Assembly: GCF_028583425.1 (NCBI RefSeq)
Contig: NC_072807.1
Span: forward strand, 36,337,001-36,401,000
DNA length: 64,000 nt
Origin: Eublepharis macularius
Lineage: Eukaryota > Chordata > Lepidosauria > Squamata > Eublepharidae
Reading direction: 5' to 3'
Shown one piece after another: positions 1 to 12,300 of the stretch (position 1 is the stretch's first letter; each line of letters opens with the position of its first letter). The position numbers and the translations under genes were made by a program. Below the pieces are notes generated by a model. It worked only from the letters and a program-made list of their open reading frames with translations. It was not told the DNA's origin and ran no database searches.

Positions 1-2760
1 GAGACGCGTGTCCATGTGCGTGTGCATCAAGGAGAAACCTGGACGATGCCTCCCCCCGTCCTCTTTCTCCCACACCCTCCGTGTCTCTCCATAACAGCCA
101 CTTCTCAACTAGTTCATAGCTGGTCCATCCTGTCGCCCCAGCGGGGGGGTGGCTTTCCCAACATCTTACCTTGAGAAGCTGAGTTGGAACTGTTGCCAAG
201 GAGCCGAAACTTAACATGTGCACAATGACTTGGGGGGAGGGGGAAGGGGTGCAGAGAGGAAAATCCGAGTCCCCGTAGGTGAACCTGCCTTGCCTGTTCA
301 CACCAGCAGCAATCCTCCCCAACAGTACAGGCGTCAAGGATAGCAGGTGCTACACAGAGCCTCAGCGGATATTGGTGCAGGTAACCACACACACACACAC
401 ACACACAAAAGAAATTAAAAAAGGCTTGTGGCCAAAGTATCTTCACTCGGAATCCCTGAAATGGAAGTCTGAACAGGACAAGCCCTTGCTGCCACCAACT
501 TTTCTGGACTCCTCCTTCAGGTCTCTGGGCACCGCAGTCCAGCCATCGGAAATATCAGCTCATGAATCGACGCCCCCCTCGCCCATACGGCTCTTCTCTC
601 ATTCTTGCTGTTTCCCTTTTTGTGACTTGGACTCTTGACTTGCATAAACCAATTAAGATTGGTCTGTCCTTTCTAGTGCCAGTGGAGCTATTGTTTTATT
701 TGGGGTTGGGGGGTTTTTTTTGACTTTTTTTTTTGTACCGGCTTGTTTGTTTATTAGTCTCTCTTAGTGCCACGCACCAGCTACTCACACACCCACCCAC
801 AAACACACAAAGTTATATACATACACCTGAGCTTTCACAATAGCAACAACCAATTTTGAAACGGTTTCCTCCACCTTTTTTTTTTGTAAATAAATGTACA
901 TATTTGTCAATTTTTTTGTTTTTTATTAAAGAAAGTCTGCTCAATGCGCTAGTATTACCATTACTAGCTTCTCGTGTACCTTAGTACCAGTTGGTTTCAG
1001 GTTTTAGCACCTATGGACGAGAACGATGACATTTTATTACACTTTCTACCAAAGGGAGTTATCATTGTAGTGCTTTGTGTGAAAAAATTTGTTTTTCTCT
1101 CCTTTTGTACAAAAAAAAATACAAAAATTAATAATAATACATCTTGGGTTCTTACTAGAGAGAGACATGCGGCTTGCCAGTTCCCTTGCTGTGTGTCTGA
1201 GAGATGTGTTGAAATTTGTGGGCAAAGGGGGGGCACCTAATCCATCTGTATTCTTGACTTCAAATAGAAGGGGAGAAGACACGAGTGAGTGTGTGTAAGA
1301 GAGTGTGTCTGTGTTGTGGCTTAACATGACCGTATTTCCAGCAGCTTGTTTGATATGTGAATATATGTTGTACAATTTTTATTTCCTTTTTTGAGGTGGG
1401 GTGGCTTCTTACCCATCTTGTCTTCCAGCTCAGAAAAAAATGCACTTTTGGGAAGTGCTGATGAGCTACCTAGCTGGGTTTGGCTGTACTCCCCCTCCCC
1501 ACTGTGAGTATTGGAGAAAATAAGTACCAAACCAGTATTTGACAGAGCTGCTTTATATATAGGAGTGAGTGTGCCCGGGGGTGGATGGAGTACAGAGGGG
1601 AAGAATAAAGGAAGTGGGTGGTGGGCCTTTTTTGTGTGTGATTTCAGTAGTGAAATATACCAGCGTAAATATCTATTTTTTTAAAAAAAGCTTGGTGATA
1701 GCGGATGGCTAAGAAAATATTGAGCAAGACCAGCTCCTTTAAAAGGAAGTTTCTGTGAATTTTGTAGTGGCAGCCAACTCATTGTCTCTTCCTCATCTGA
1801 AAGGAAGCGTCGTTAACTTGGGCTAAGCAAGAACACCAGGGGAGCAAGAGATGAGGCACCTTTCTGGAGTTTCTTCTTTTTGCTCTCCTTTCCCCTAGGC
1901 TTGCTAATTTAAAGCAATCCCGGGGATTTCCAGTCAGGTAGCTGCCCCCTTCCCCCCCCCAGAACAGCATTGTCATGATCCAAGAAAAAGAGATGGAGAA
2001 GAGAGTCCCGGAGGGAATTCTTTTCTGCTGCCTGAGATACCCGAGCAGAAAGGTGTGGGGTGGGCCAGGTATGTGCAAGGGGAGAGATCCACTTGCGATG
2101 GCTAAAACAGTGAGCAGGTGCCCAGCTGGGGGGAGTTCTTAACAGTATGCCAGCAATAAGCTTTTCTCCCCCCCCCCTGCTGCCTTCCCTCATCTTGTTC
2201 CAAGAGGGGTTTGGAAGGGAAGGGAAACTACTTTGTCCTCTTCCATTGTGCAGGGTCGTCATGCAATTCCCTGCTCTTCTCTTGGATGCGTCTCCCCCCT
2301 GCCCTATCCTATGCGCATTAAGAAATTAGTTTGGATTTTTTTTGCCAGCTTGGAAACTAGCAACGGCCGTTAACCAGCACTTTCTGAAGAAGCATCTAGG
2401 GAAGGCAGGGTGGAATTCTTGCAGCCGAAAGAATCCAGGAATAAGAGAAATCATGCCCGGTTGTAAAACAAACGCCACCATCTCCTCCTGGAGCAGGGTT
2501 TCCTAACACATTTCCCCTTTTCTCCCTTCCCCGCCCCCAATCCTGATGTCTTGACATCTGAGCTCCAAGCTCAAATCCTGGCCTGTACAATAGTAAAAGA
2601 TCCCCCCCCTCCTTTTATTATTTTAAATTGGTTTTTTTTTTTTGTATTCTGTACCGTGATCCTTCTGCCACTTATTCATGTGATTATTTCTATACAGATG
2701 TTGTAAACTTGACTGTAGTGCAGTATTTCCATTAAAATATCAGGGCTACTCGTGTCCACA
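1..2760 (+). other. Probable 3' UTR of an unidentified upstream gene
   Basis: No convincing coding frame and no recognisable interspersed repeat is seen here, whereas repeats become dense right after 2760. The plus strand is rich in T runs and has several poly(A) signals: AATAAA at 889-894, ATTAAA at 925-930, AATAAA at 1604-1609 and ATTAAA at 2731-2736. This pattern fits a long vertebrate 3' UTR ending near 2750. The gene cannot be named from this sequence. In the human order one would expect IREB2 on the minus strand here, so this may mark a synteny difference. A short CA run lies at about 388-408. The assignment is inference. Confidence 0.4.
2731..2736 (+). promoter_or_regulatory. Candidate poly(A) signal ATTAAA
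   Basis: Last poly(A)-like hexamer before the repeat-rich intergenic DNA, in a T-rich context. It would end the putative 3' UTR near 2750. Confidence 0.35.
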
Positions 2761-3018
2761 TCTGGTTGTCCTTCCTGATCGTGCTTGGTCCAAAAATTGG
2801 ATCAGTGCAGTCTCATCGGGTGGGTTTTGTGAAGGCCTTTTTGGTGTTACGAGGAAAGTCTCCTCTAGGAACGGAGGTCACTGCAAGCAGCAACAAACTC
2901 GGCTAACAACTTCCTTAAGAGTTTTGCCGCTTTGGCCCAGCGCTTACGTTCTCAAAACAAATATGCATTTATTCACACACTTTCTTCAGATGACAATATA
3001 GCTTAGTTTGCTATAAGA

Positions 3019-3262
3019 CAGTTTGGTGTAGTGGATAAGCGCGTGGGACTCTAATCTGGAGAGCCGGGTTTGATTCCCCACTCCTCCACTTGAAGCCAGC
3101 TGGGTGACCTTGGGCTAGTCACAGCTCTCTCAGAGTTCTCTCAGCCCCACCCACCTCACAGGGTGTGTGTTTTGGGGATAATAATGACATGCTTTGTAAA
3201 CTGCTGTGAGTAAATCGTCCTGAAGGGCGGTATATAAATTGAATGTTACTTATTATTATTTG
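3019..3262 (+). repeat. MIR-like tRNA-derived SINE, family S1
   Basis: The 5' part has a pol III A box (GTGTAGTGGATAAG) and B box (GGTTTGATTCCC). The body has the MIR-like stretch 'tgggtgaccttgggctagtcac' in substance and TGGGGATAATAAT, and the 3' end is GGGCGGTATATAAATTG followed by an ATT-rich tail. Further copies at 14700-14955 (-), 20057-20179 (-), 28323-28580 (+) and 39966-40225 (+) show it is a family. Confidence 0.8.
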
Positions 3263-3500
3263 GAGTATTTTTAGAAAGCAGGAGGAGGGAGAGAAAGATT
3301 GACCGGCTTGGACACCAAAGTGGAATAGAAATCTAAAGTTATTACCCGCTTGAGGCCTCTTTTCGTTCTCCTGCCTTTAAGCCTTTGGAAGAATTCCTCC
3401 ATATGAGTGCATGTAAAACTCTTCCCTGCGACTCCTAGGGCAAGATACTCGAGCATCTTTTTAAAAACCAGAATGTGCAAACGTATATGAATACATACTA

Positions 3501-3560
3501 CGTATTTATTTCTGCCTTTCTCACTGAGATCCAAGGCAGATTACACTGTGCAACAACTTA
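3501..3560 (-). repeat. LINE 3'-end fragment (CR1/L2-type tail)
   Basis: Read on the minus strand it gives the 'rich in GATYCTCAGTGAGAAAGG...' style 3' end also present at 30665-30872, 35130-35229, 46560-46660 and 59740-59880. It is about 60 bp, with no coding part left. The CR1/L2 assignment is from memory of squamate repeats. Confidence 0.45.
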
Positions 3561-4606
3561 CGTACCACTTGTGGCAAGTAGCAATATGTACCACTTTCTG
3601 GAAACCAGATAACACGAGGTGTCCAACAACCTTGACTGAATAGGAGGTCAGCAACATTATTTTGTATTGATCCTGCTGGAAGCGAAGTACTGCAGACTTT
3701 GTTTCATGTTTTGTTTCATTCTTGGTTCTTAACCTCTACCACTTTATCTGGATTAATCTTCCAAGCACATCTGCCCTTGCCATTGTTGCATACTCCAAAG
3801 GTATCATTTTTGCACACAGGAAAATGGGAATATTTTAGTATGTTGAACATGGCAGCCAAATGGGGGGTGGGGGGCTCCCAAGCCACTTTGTCAAATCAGA
3901 ATGCAAGTATCAAGAGCCGAGTACATTGGGGCAAATACCTGCCGTTGAATTGGAGCGAGACAGGTTCATGAGTGTGGAGCAAATGCCGCTGTTGTGGACT
4001 GGAATAGCCCCAAGGCACGTGATGCTGCCTTAAGCAGTGTCAGCAGTTTTTGACCCTCTGGCACAGCGTAGTCCATTCTGACAGGCGGTAGGCTGTCCAG
4101 TGAACGGACTTTCCCCCAAGACCTGTGATTCTTGAGGGGGAAATGCCAGGGGGTGCGTTGTGTTGTGCTGAGTTTCATCTGCCTTGGACAGTTCGTCAAA
4201 CTGGAGGAGTGGCAATTGAATAGCCTAAATAAATATACAATAGCATGGAAACGACTGCTTCTCTTTGCTCTGGAGTATCCGCAATCAGAAGAGTGCAATG
4301 TGGAGGTTGCATCATTGCTATTTGAAATCTAAGCTGGTGACCCATTTGAATTCTTCATTTTACACTGGTGTAAAATGATCGTGCGCTGCTGGAAAGTTGA
4401 GTGATACAAATTCTCGCTCTTTTTCTGATGGAAAGCAGAGAGCACCTGAAAGCTAGAGGAGGAGGAGCCAGGGAAGTGGGCCTTGTCTCTCTCGCCAGCT
4501 GTGTGGGCTCAATGCTTTCATCTCGGGGGACTTTTCAGGGGCTTTACAACCACGTGCCCCTGAAGGTTTAAGCGAGTTCCTCCTCCTGCTATAGATGAAA
4601 CTTGGA

Positions 4607-5112
4607 GAGGGGGCTGTGGCTCAGTGGTAGAGCATCTGCTTGGCATGTGCAAGGTACGAGACTCGGTCCCCAAAATCTCCAGTAAAAAGGATCAGATAAT
4701 AGGTGATATGAGCAGGGCTTTTTTTCAGCGGGAATGCGGTGGAACGGAGTTCTGGTACCTCTTAAAATGGTCACATGGCCTGTGGCCCTGCCCCCTGATC
4801 TCCAGATGGGGGAGTTTAGATTGCCTTCCGCGGCGCAGAGGGCCATCTAAACTCCCCTCTGGAGATCAGGGGGCGAGGCCACCAGCCATGTGACCATTTT
4901 TGTCGAGGACAGTTTAAACTTTAAAAAACTCTCCTCTTGTTCCAGCTGACCTGAAGTGACGTCATTGTGAGGTCTTGAGTTCCACCACCTCTTTTCCCAG
5001 GGAAAAAAGCCCTGGATATGAGACCCCAGAGAGCAGCTGCAAAACAGAGTAGGCAATCCTGACCTCGATGAATGAAAGGTCTGATTCAGTATAAAGCGGT
5101 TTTGTGTGTTCA
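4607..5112 (+). repeat. tRNA-derived SINE, family S2, split by a hAT MITE
   Basis: The 5' part carries an A-box region (TGGCTCAGTGGTAGAGC) and a degenerate B box. The 3' part (5015-5112) ends in TCTGATTCAGTATAAAGC. The 302-bp element at 4713-5014 interrupts it. Related copies lie at 7883-8108 (-) and 62895-63105 (+). Confidence 0.75.
4713..5014. mobile_element. Non-autonomous hAT-type MITE, intact ends
   Basis: Inverted ends CAGGGCTTTTTT and AAAAAAGCCCTG are flanked by a perfect 8-bp target duplication, GATATGAG (4705-4712 and 5015-5022). The 8-bp duplication and CAGGG ends are typical of hAT transposons. The interior holds a long near-palindrome around 'ctgatctccagat...atctggagatcag'. There is no transposase frame. 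Sister copies: 29959-30219 and, truncated, 26377-26541. Confidence 0.9.
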
Positions 5113-6955
5113 TGTTGCTGTGGTTACAAAATTACCTGCAGGATGTACTTCTAAGAGAACCTGAGAGAAGCCCTATCTGCAGTCGACTTTCCTCCTTTTC
5201 GTCCTTCCCATAGCCAGCAACGCAACTCTGGCCGTAGCCGCCCTCAAAGACATTGGCCTAGCTCGCCCAGAGTGTGCTGCCAGCTAGCTAGTTCCAACAA
5301 ATATGCAAGCTCCCCACATTTGCAAGAGCTGTGCAGTGGGCTCTGGTACCCAGGTTACATAAATAATGGGCACAACTTCCTTTTGGGGATCTTAAAAACT
5401 TAACAATGACCCTCAACTGAGAGAATCTCTTGAGCGATCCTCATTTCCAGAATGCATGAAGGTCAGATGCTTGCTTTTTATACCCCCAAGAGCACAGGGA
5501 AGAGAGGTTTGTGGATTGGTAGCAGAGCAGTTTCCCTGTGTGCAGAAGTTTCTCAGCTCAGCCCCTGGCATTTCCAGGGGTAGTAGGTTGAGATCTTGCA
5601 AAGCTACTGCCGGCCCATACACAATGCTATGGTCAATGAAGCAGTGGTTTGACTGTATAAAGCAGTTTTGTGCGTTTGCATAAACAGCTACCTATGATGG
5701 GGCACCCAGTAGATTTATATCTCCCACAAGTTATGCCAGTGAAGTATGCATTTTCCCCTTCTGTTCCTCTCACATCCAGTGTGCAGTGCTGGATATAGCT
5801 ACCCTTGTGCCAATGGAGTGTGCATAAAACACGCAAATTAGCTATCGGTTAGTGGCTTGTGATGCGTTCTAACTATTGCCCTTGGCTCATCCTCCATCCA
5901 CTGGCTTACAGCCTCATTTGGGTGCCAATCAAAGGAGGAAACTCGTCAGATTCCAACCCGGCGAATGCCAGAGAGCATTCTGCAAGCTGTCTTCTTTTGC
6001 TCTGGGCATAAAACTGAGGTCGTCTGTTGATGAAAGAGGTCACACAGGGCCTTTTTATAGCAGCCACACGGACAGCAAAGGGGGGATTGTAGTGGATGCT
6101 GAGTTGCCATCCTGTGTGTAAACACCAACTGCCACATAATAATATGTCAGCCCGTGCTCATGCGTATGATGTGAAGCCAAGATTCTCATGTTTGCTATTT
6201 AATCAGATTGTTGTATGCCCGTTAATGTCTTGCCCACCAGAGGCATTTCCAAATCCCAGCTCCCACGCATTTTCAACCTCACCCTTTTTCTAGTTTTGCT
6301 CAACCCATGAAACAATAAAAACCTGGCTAAGTGCCCCCCACCCCCTAATTAGGTCAGCAAGCTTCGGGCGAAAAGATCGTAATTGCTTAGTCCAAAGTAT
6401 TCATAAAATTAACATACTCTGAATGGATCCAAACTTAATTTAACAGGCCAGTGGGTCTGTTATGAGTGTTTAGCGTGAGGTATTGTTTGAAATTAGTTGA
6501 GAAGAGCTGCTCGCTCATGAGGGATTGGGGGTCAAAAGTAGATGGAGAGGCACGTTGCCCTAAAAAAAGTCAAGCCGTTCAGGGAGCCCACACAGTACAC
6601 AAATATATGGGATATAGAAGCCTCCGAGGAAACAATTCTCAAGCTTTCATTTTGAGGAATAGGTTTCCAACATCCTACGCTTCGGCACTGTGCCCGTTGT
6701 TGTAAAGAAGAAGGTCTTTAGGTGTTGAATAGTCTATTCCGTGTATTTTCAAATTGTCGTTTCCACAGAACCTTTGAGCAAACCAAATGTTTTTTACACT
6801 GTAACATGCAAGCGTTTTATCTGCTTGCATCTCAGATTGGTTGTAAATTGCTGGTGGTACCTGTGAATGCTTGAATCGAGCATTCGGATTCGTTCTATAT
6901 CCTGTTGAAAATTTCACCTCATCCCCGTACTGCTTTCCCATGGCTGCCCAACTAA
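5113..6955. other. Intergenic, nothing recognised
   Basis: No gene, RNA or clear repeat was recognised. Open frames are short and lack codon-like composition or family resemblance. Confidence 0.4.
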
Positions 6956-6970
6956 TTGACTTAAAATTTA

Positions 6971-7561
6971 ATTACCACCAAGGGCAAGATGCCCTAGGAA
7001 CCCAATAAATCAATAAGTCACCTGCTGTAAATTAGCGTTGATTGGAATTGGAAAGTTTCTATCTGGAGAGTGTGACTAGGACTATTATGTGCATAGAGGA
7101 GGCCAGGATGAAGGGAAACCGAAACGAGCAACTCTAAGCTGGCGGGCTCGTTGCCACCTACCTGGAGATCCAGAGGGATCCTATCAGGCTCTTCTGACAT
7201 TGCTGTTTTTGAACACTTACCTTATACTGACCATCCTGTTGGCATCACCACATATTTGGAGTGTGAGGACACGAGGAAGAATCATTCCAAGAACTGTCAT
7301 TACTCCAGCAAATTTGTATAAGAAGTTATAGAATTATCATTGTCTCTTTGCAGCTATTATGGGACATATGTGTGTATTTATGTAATTGTATATGTACACA
7401 TTGTAAAAATTTGACTGATTGTATATCTTTTATTCACATGGTGAGCAAGACACGAATAATAATATTTTGAGTAAATAACTTATTGATTTATTGGGTTCCT
7501 AGGGCATCTTGCCCTTGGTGGTAATTGGCTTTGTTGGGACCCTTTTCTCTTTTTGTGGCTG
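6971..7561 (+). mobile_element. Penelope-like element with inverted ends (family e)
   Basis: A 15-bp perfect direct repeat, TTGACTTAAAATTTA, flanks the insertion (6956-6970 and 7562-7576). The left end (about 6969-7018) is repeated as an inverted copy at about 7479-7527, after which about 34 nt of unique sequence completes the right end. Inside, at 7107-7124, GATGA, a short GG/CC hairpin and GAAAC resemble a degenerate hammerhead core. The plan matches the palindromic families elsewhere in the window. There is no long ORF. The Penelope-like assignment is inference. Confidence 0.65.
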
Positions 7562-7882
7562 TTGACTTAAAATTTAGACACCGGACGGCCTGGAATGATC
7601 CTGGGACGGACATCATCAAGGCGAGCCGGTAAACTGTGAGCCAGCAGCAGCTAGTCAGACAGCTGTCCTTGTGAATTCTGCCAGTGGGGCAGGCACGAAG
7701 TCAGACTCCTGCCCGCATTAAATCACAGACCAATCATCAATGTCGCACAGTGTCGTTGCGCAGGAAACGTGGGCATTTTGAGCAAGGCAAGTTGGGTTTT
7801 GTCCCGAACATCCTGTTTGCAAAAATCACTAGTTTTACCTGTGTGGAAGGGTGTGCTTTTAATATCTCGATCTTTTAAACTG

Positions 7883-8108
7883 GAGATGCCAGGGGGTGGA
7901 CCCTGATCCTCTTGATGTGCAAAGCTGATTGAGGAAGAGCCCCAGGAAATCCACATGAAGCTGCCTGGAAGTAGATCGTTGGTCTATCATGATCACCATT
8001 GTCTACTCTAACTGGCATTGGGTCTCCAAGGTCTTAGGAAAGGCTCTCTTACACCAACTGCTACCTGATCCTTTCAACCGGAGATGCTTGGTGTGAAGCA
8101 TTCCACAC
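7883..8108 (-). repeat. S2 SINE copy, rearranged
   Basis: 7949-8108 is the S2 3' body in reverse orientation (from 'atgaagctgcct' to 'ggagatgc'), and 7883-7948 is a B-box-side piece of the same SINE. Their order suggests two overlapping or permuted fragments rather than one copy. Confidence 0.6.
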
Positions 8109-8233
8109 GCAAGACATGCTCTCATTTAGATAAGAAGTGAAAACTCTGCAAGCTGTTGAGACAGTAGCTTTCCAAAAGCATTTTCACTAACCAATGCCAT
8201 GAGTTAGTTGGATGTTCTTAACAGAAAATACTA

Positions 8234-8530
8234 CTTTACACCATGCCCAATTATTGTGGAACGTACTGCCGCAAATTGTAGTCGCAGCTACTGGTTTAGA
8301 TGACCATACAAGGGGATTAGACAAACTTCCAGGGAGAATATGCCTTATCAACGGCTATTCACTGTGATAGCTAAATGGAACTTCCATTTACAGAGGCAGT
8401 TTACCCCTGACTGACAGATTCTAGGGATATATTGATAGACGGCAGTTGTCCTGCTTTTGGGCTTCTTAGAACTCTGGCTGGCCAGTATTGGCAACATGAC
8501 TCTGGGTTAGATGAACTCTGGGCTTTTTTG
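8234..8530 (+). repeat. CR1/L2-like non-LTR retrotransposon fragment
   Basis: Contains the recurrent reptile repeat phrases 'ggggattagacaaa', 'ttatcaacggctattcactgtgatagc' in part and 'ctgggttagatgaact'. A second copy lies at 29058-29205. No reading frame survives. The family name is tentative. Confidence 0.5.
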
Positions 8531-9042
8531 TGTGTAATATTTATAGATTTCTGATACACCATCTCTTCCCATTTGTGTCAAAACCTAGCTGAAGACTTGA
8601 AGAGGGGCATGGGGAAGAGCTCTTGCAGGGGCCACTATGGCAATGCTATATTATGATGGGGATTCTCTCCACCTGAGCCTTTTCAAAGCTTTGGGTGCGA
8701 GTAAGCTGTTGGCTCGCCAACATTTTAGTGGTCCAGGCATTAAACTGTGTTTTGTGAGTCGCTGTTATCTGAGAATCCATCCCATCAAAGGTGTTTTCTG
8801 TAGACCCTGCCCCTTAATTTGCCAGGCCCCACTCATGGGTATTTCAAGCGTGGTGAAATGTACTTGATAGGAAATGGCTTCCAAGGTTGATGGTGAAACA
8901 AGCGACGGAGACCAGTGGGAAGAGGGGAATGGTAGCAACCAGATAGCTTTGGACTTCATGATTTGTGGGCACCGCTGCACTCTTCCATGTGAAAAATGAA
9001 GAAGCCACCTTAAAAACATAGCTGGGAATGATATCCATTCAA

Positions 9043-9048
9043 TTTAAT
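9043..9048 (-). promoter_or_regulatory. CRABP1: Candidate CRABP1 poly(A) signal ATTAAA
   Basis: On the minus strand ATTAAA lies about 270 nt past the CRABP1 stop codon, which fits the short 3' UTR usual for this gene. No AATAAA is closer. Confidence 0.45.
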
Positions 9049-9315
9049 TATCAATCGAATCGTACAAATTTGTAACTACAAAGCAAATGGGGAAGGGGAG
9101 AGAGAGAGAGAGAAACAGTTCTAACAGGGTATGGAATCAAAACAAGAGGTATGAGATGACGAAGAGGGACTCAAGAGGGAACGTGTGGTCACGTTGGAGC
9201 TGCTCTCAAGACAGGCCCCACAGATATTTTACCATGCAGGATTTTCTCCCCCCACCACATCTGCCAGTTAATCCTTCTCTTTATCCCCTGACAGCGAGAT
9301 GGTAGCTGGCATCTT

Positions 9316-12300
9316 TCACTCTCGTATGTAAATTCTTGTGCATACAACATCATCGGCACCGAAAGTCTAGAAAGGAAAAGAGGCAGAAGCAATGTGAAGC
9401 CCCTTATGGTTCTGGTGGAGGAAGGTGGTCTAACTCTGCAGTTCCCAAACTAGTGGACTCTGAGAAAGAAATTAAAGGCTTGCCAAGTATCTATAAGCAG
9501 AGGTGTCTGCAAGGTTCAGTCCAATCAGCCAATGTCAAGGCTTGTAATTTGGCCACAGTGGATATGATTGGGTCATTCCATTGTTCCTAATGCAAATTAG
9601 CAGCAGAAACTCAGAGGAGGAGGCTGGTTGTTGAGTCTCTGCATGAGTCAGTGATCTAGGCTTGCCTCCTTCCACTCTCACAGAAAAAGAGGAGTATACT
9701 GAGTTAGAAGCTGCTGTTCGGACCTGTGCCTCATCTTCCCTCTTGCCTATATTTCTCGTTGCATTTAACTTGTGTTCGGGAATAACAAATACTCTTTTTA
9801 AGTGCACTCAACAGCTGTAGCATAGTTCCACAGCTCAACCACGGAGAAGGTAACAGACCTTGCATGCAACGTGGCTCTGAAGGAAATATTTTAAAGTAAA
9901 TAATAAATGATTTGAAAATAAGTTTAATAAATCTGTGTCTCCCCAAAAGAGAGCTGAAGGGAACAGAGAGGAGTGACTTTTACGGCCATTCCTTCCTTCC
10001 CTAGTAGAATGCGGGCCCCTCCATGTTAGGACAAAATTATATGGCTGACAAAAAAATAATATGCAATGGAGTAAAGGTTCTATTGAAAGCACGTCTTAAG
10101 AGGAAAAGACACGGCCTCTTGAGATCAAAGCTATGTGTTAGCTCCCAAACTAGATGTTGAGCTTTCTCACCTGCCGTGTTCAATTTCACAATTCAGCAAC
10201 ATCATTTAAAAAAATGTTCATTCATTCATCCATTCCCCCCACAGCGCCCGGGTTTTAATCAGTTGTGGCAGGATTTTTTTTTTCCGGGGAGAGGACAGAG
10301 CTTGCAAACCTTTGCTTTCAAACCTCCTCAAAGTTCTGATCTTTGGCTGCAGTGATAATTGGTTCAGAGATCTCCGTCTCCCCCGGTGAGATCTGTGAAC
10401 TGTACAAAATTTGGTTTGAGGCTGTTTTAAAAATAACCTTTGCTTTCATCAGGAAAGGAAAAAGGAGAAACCCCTTCCTCCGCTTTGAAGCATTTGTGAT
10501 ATAAAATACGGGCGGGGTTGGGGGGAGATGAGTTGCTATTTTCAAAGACTTGTCTAGGGCATAGCACTCTGTTGCAATTTGAAATCTGGCTAAAATTAGA
10601 GTGCGTGGTGCAAATTGGATGAACGGAGTTGACATTTAAGTTTAAAAAGTGATACAACTTTTTTAAAAAGTCTATGAGCTGAAGTTGTGAACTCTGTGCT
10701 TAAAGGTGCTAGTGCTGGGGCAGAATTATGTTTAACAAGAATAATGATGGTTGTTGTGGGTTTTCCGGGCTGTATTGCCGTGGTCTTGGCATTGTAGTTC
10801 CTGACGTTTCGCCAGCAGCTGTGGCTGGCATCTTCAGAGGTGTAGCAGAGGTGTAGCATCTTCAGAGGTGCTACACCTCTGAAGATGCCAGCCACAGCTG
10901 CTGGCGAAATGTTAGGAACTACAATGCCAAGACCACAGCAATACAGCCCAGAAAACCCACAACAACCATCGTTCTCCGGCCGTGAAAGCCTTCGACAAAA
11001 CAAGAATAATCATCTTTGTGGGTTACATGCTGTCTGGTTCCAAGTTGTACAACAGAAGTTGTATATGAGTGTCATATGTCACCCACTGGATACACTTCTG
11101 ACTCTATGGAATAACGCGCTTTCCGTGATCATAGATCCAGAGGAGTTACCCGTGTTAGTCTGTAGTTACAAAATAGTAGTCCAGTAGCACCTTTAAGACT
11201 GCTAACCAACTTTATTGTAGCATAAGCTTTCGAGAACCACACCTCTCTTCGTCAGATGCCTCTGACGAAGAGAGCTGTGGTTTTCGAAAGCTTATGCTAC
11301 AATAAAGTTGGTTAGTTTTAAAGATGCTCCTGGACTCTTTACTATTATGGAATTATGGTCAAGGTAGGCCTGCTCTAATTCCAGTACTCCAAGCTTACAT
11401 TGTGTCAAATGGCTCAAAGGGGGACCAAGCCCTGCTTGAAGCACTATGTTGCTGTGCCTAGGTTATAACCGCATGCCGTTTGAATCCTTCATAGGTCATC
11501 GTGGTTGGCTGTCCCTTCCCTGGAAATTTACTCAAGAGGAAGCATAGCACAACCCTCTTGGCAGCATCCCATCTGTCTCCAACGGGAACCCAAAGCAGTT
11601 TATATTGTTCTCCTCTCCTGTATCCAGAGGAGTTAGCCGTGTTAGTCTGTAGTAGCAAAATCAAAAAGAGTCCAGTAGCACCTTTAAGACTAACCAACTT
11701 TATTGTAGCATAAGCTTTCGAGAATCACAGTTCTCTTCGTCAGATGCACGTTATTCCATGCATCTGACGAAGAGAGCTGTGGTTCTCGAAAGCTTATGCT
11801 ACAATAAAGTTGGTTAGTCTTAAAGGTGCTACTGGACTCTTTTTGATTTTCCTCTCCTGTAGTTATCCTTACCACAACCCTAGGACGTAGCTTAGGCTGA
11901 GAGCGCGTGTGACTGGCCCAAGGCCACCCAGAGAGAGTGGAGACTCAAACCTGGGTCTCCCAGATCCTAGTTTGACACTCTTAACCAGTATACCACATAG
12001 GCTTGAAAAGAGGGGAGTGGGAGACAGATATCCCTTGCAATGTCTGTGCAGACGTTACCCAGTGGATTTTGTAAGCAGAGTTAGTGCCTCTTTAATGATG
12101 CACTAAGGGCCAAGCTACAAGTGACGAATGACACTTGAACAGCAAGTGTATTTCTCCCTGTTCACTTGCCCTCCATGCGATCCACTTGCCGTTCAAGTGT
12201 CATTCGTCACTTGTAGCTTGGCCCTAACTTTCCAATTAATGCTGGTCTGGAAGCGGAGCTATAATTGGGACGGAGGACCCAGAACACGGGACAGGCATTA

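Noticed and set aside
279-638. 119-codon plus-strand open frame
   Set aside because: Runs through a CA microsatellite, has no family resemblance or splice context, and overlaps an equally long frame on the other strand. Fits UTR better.
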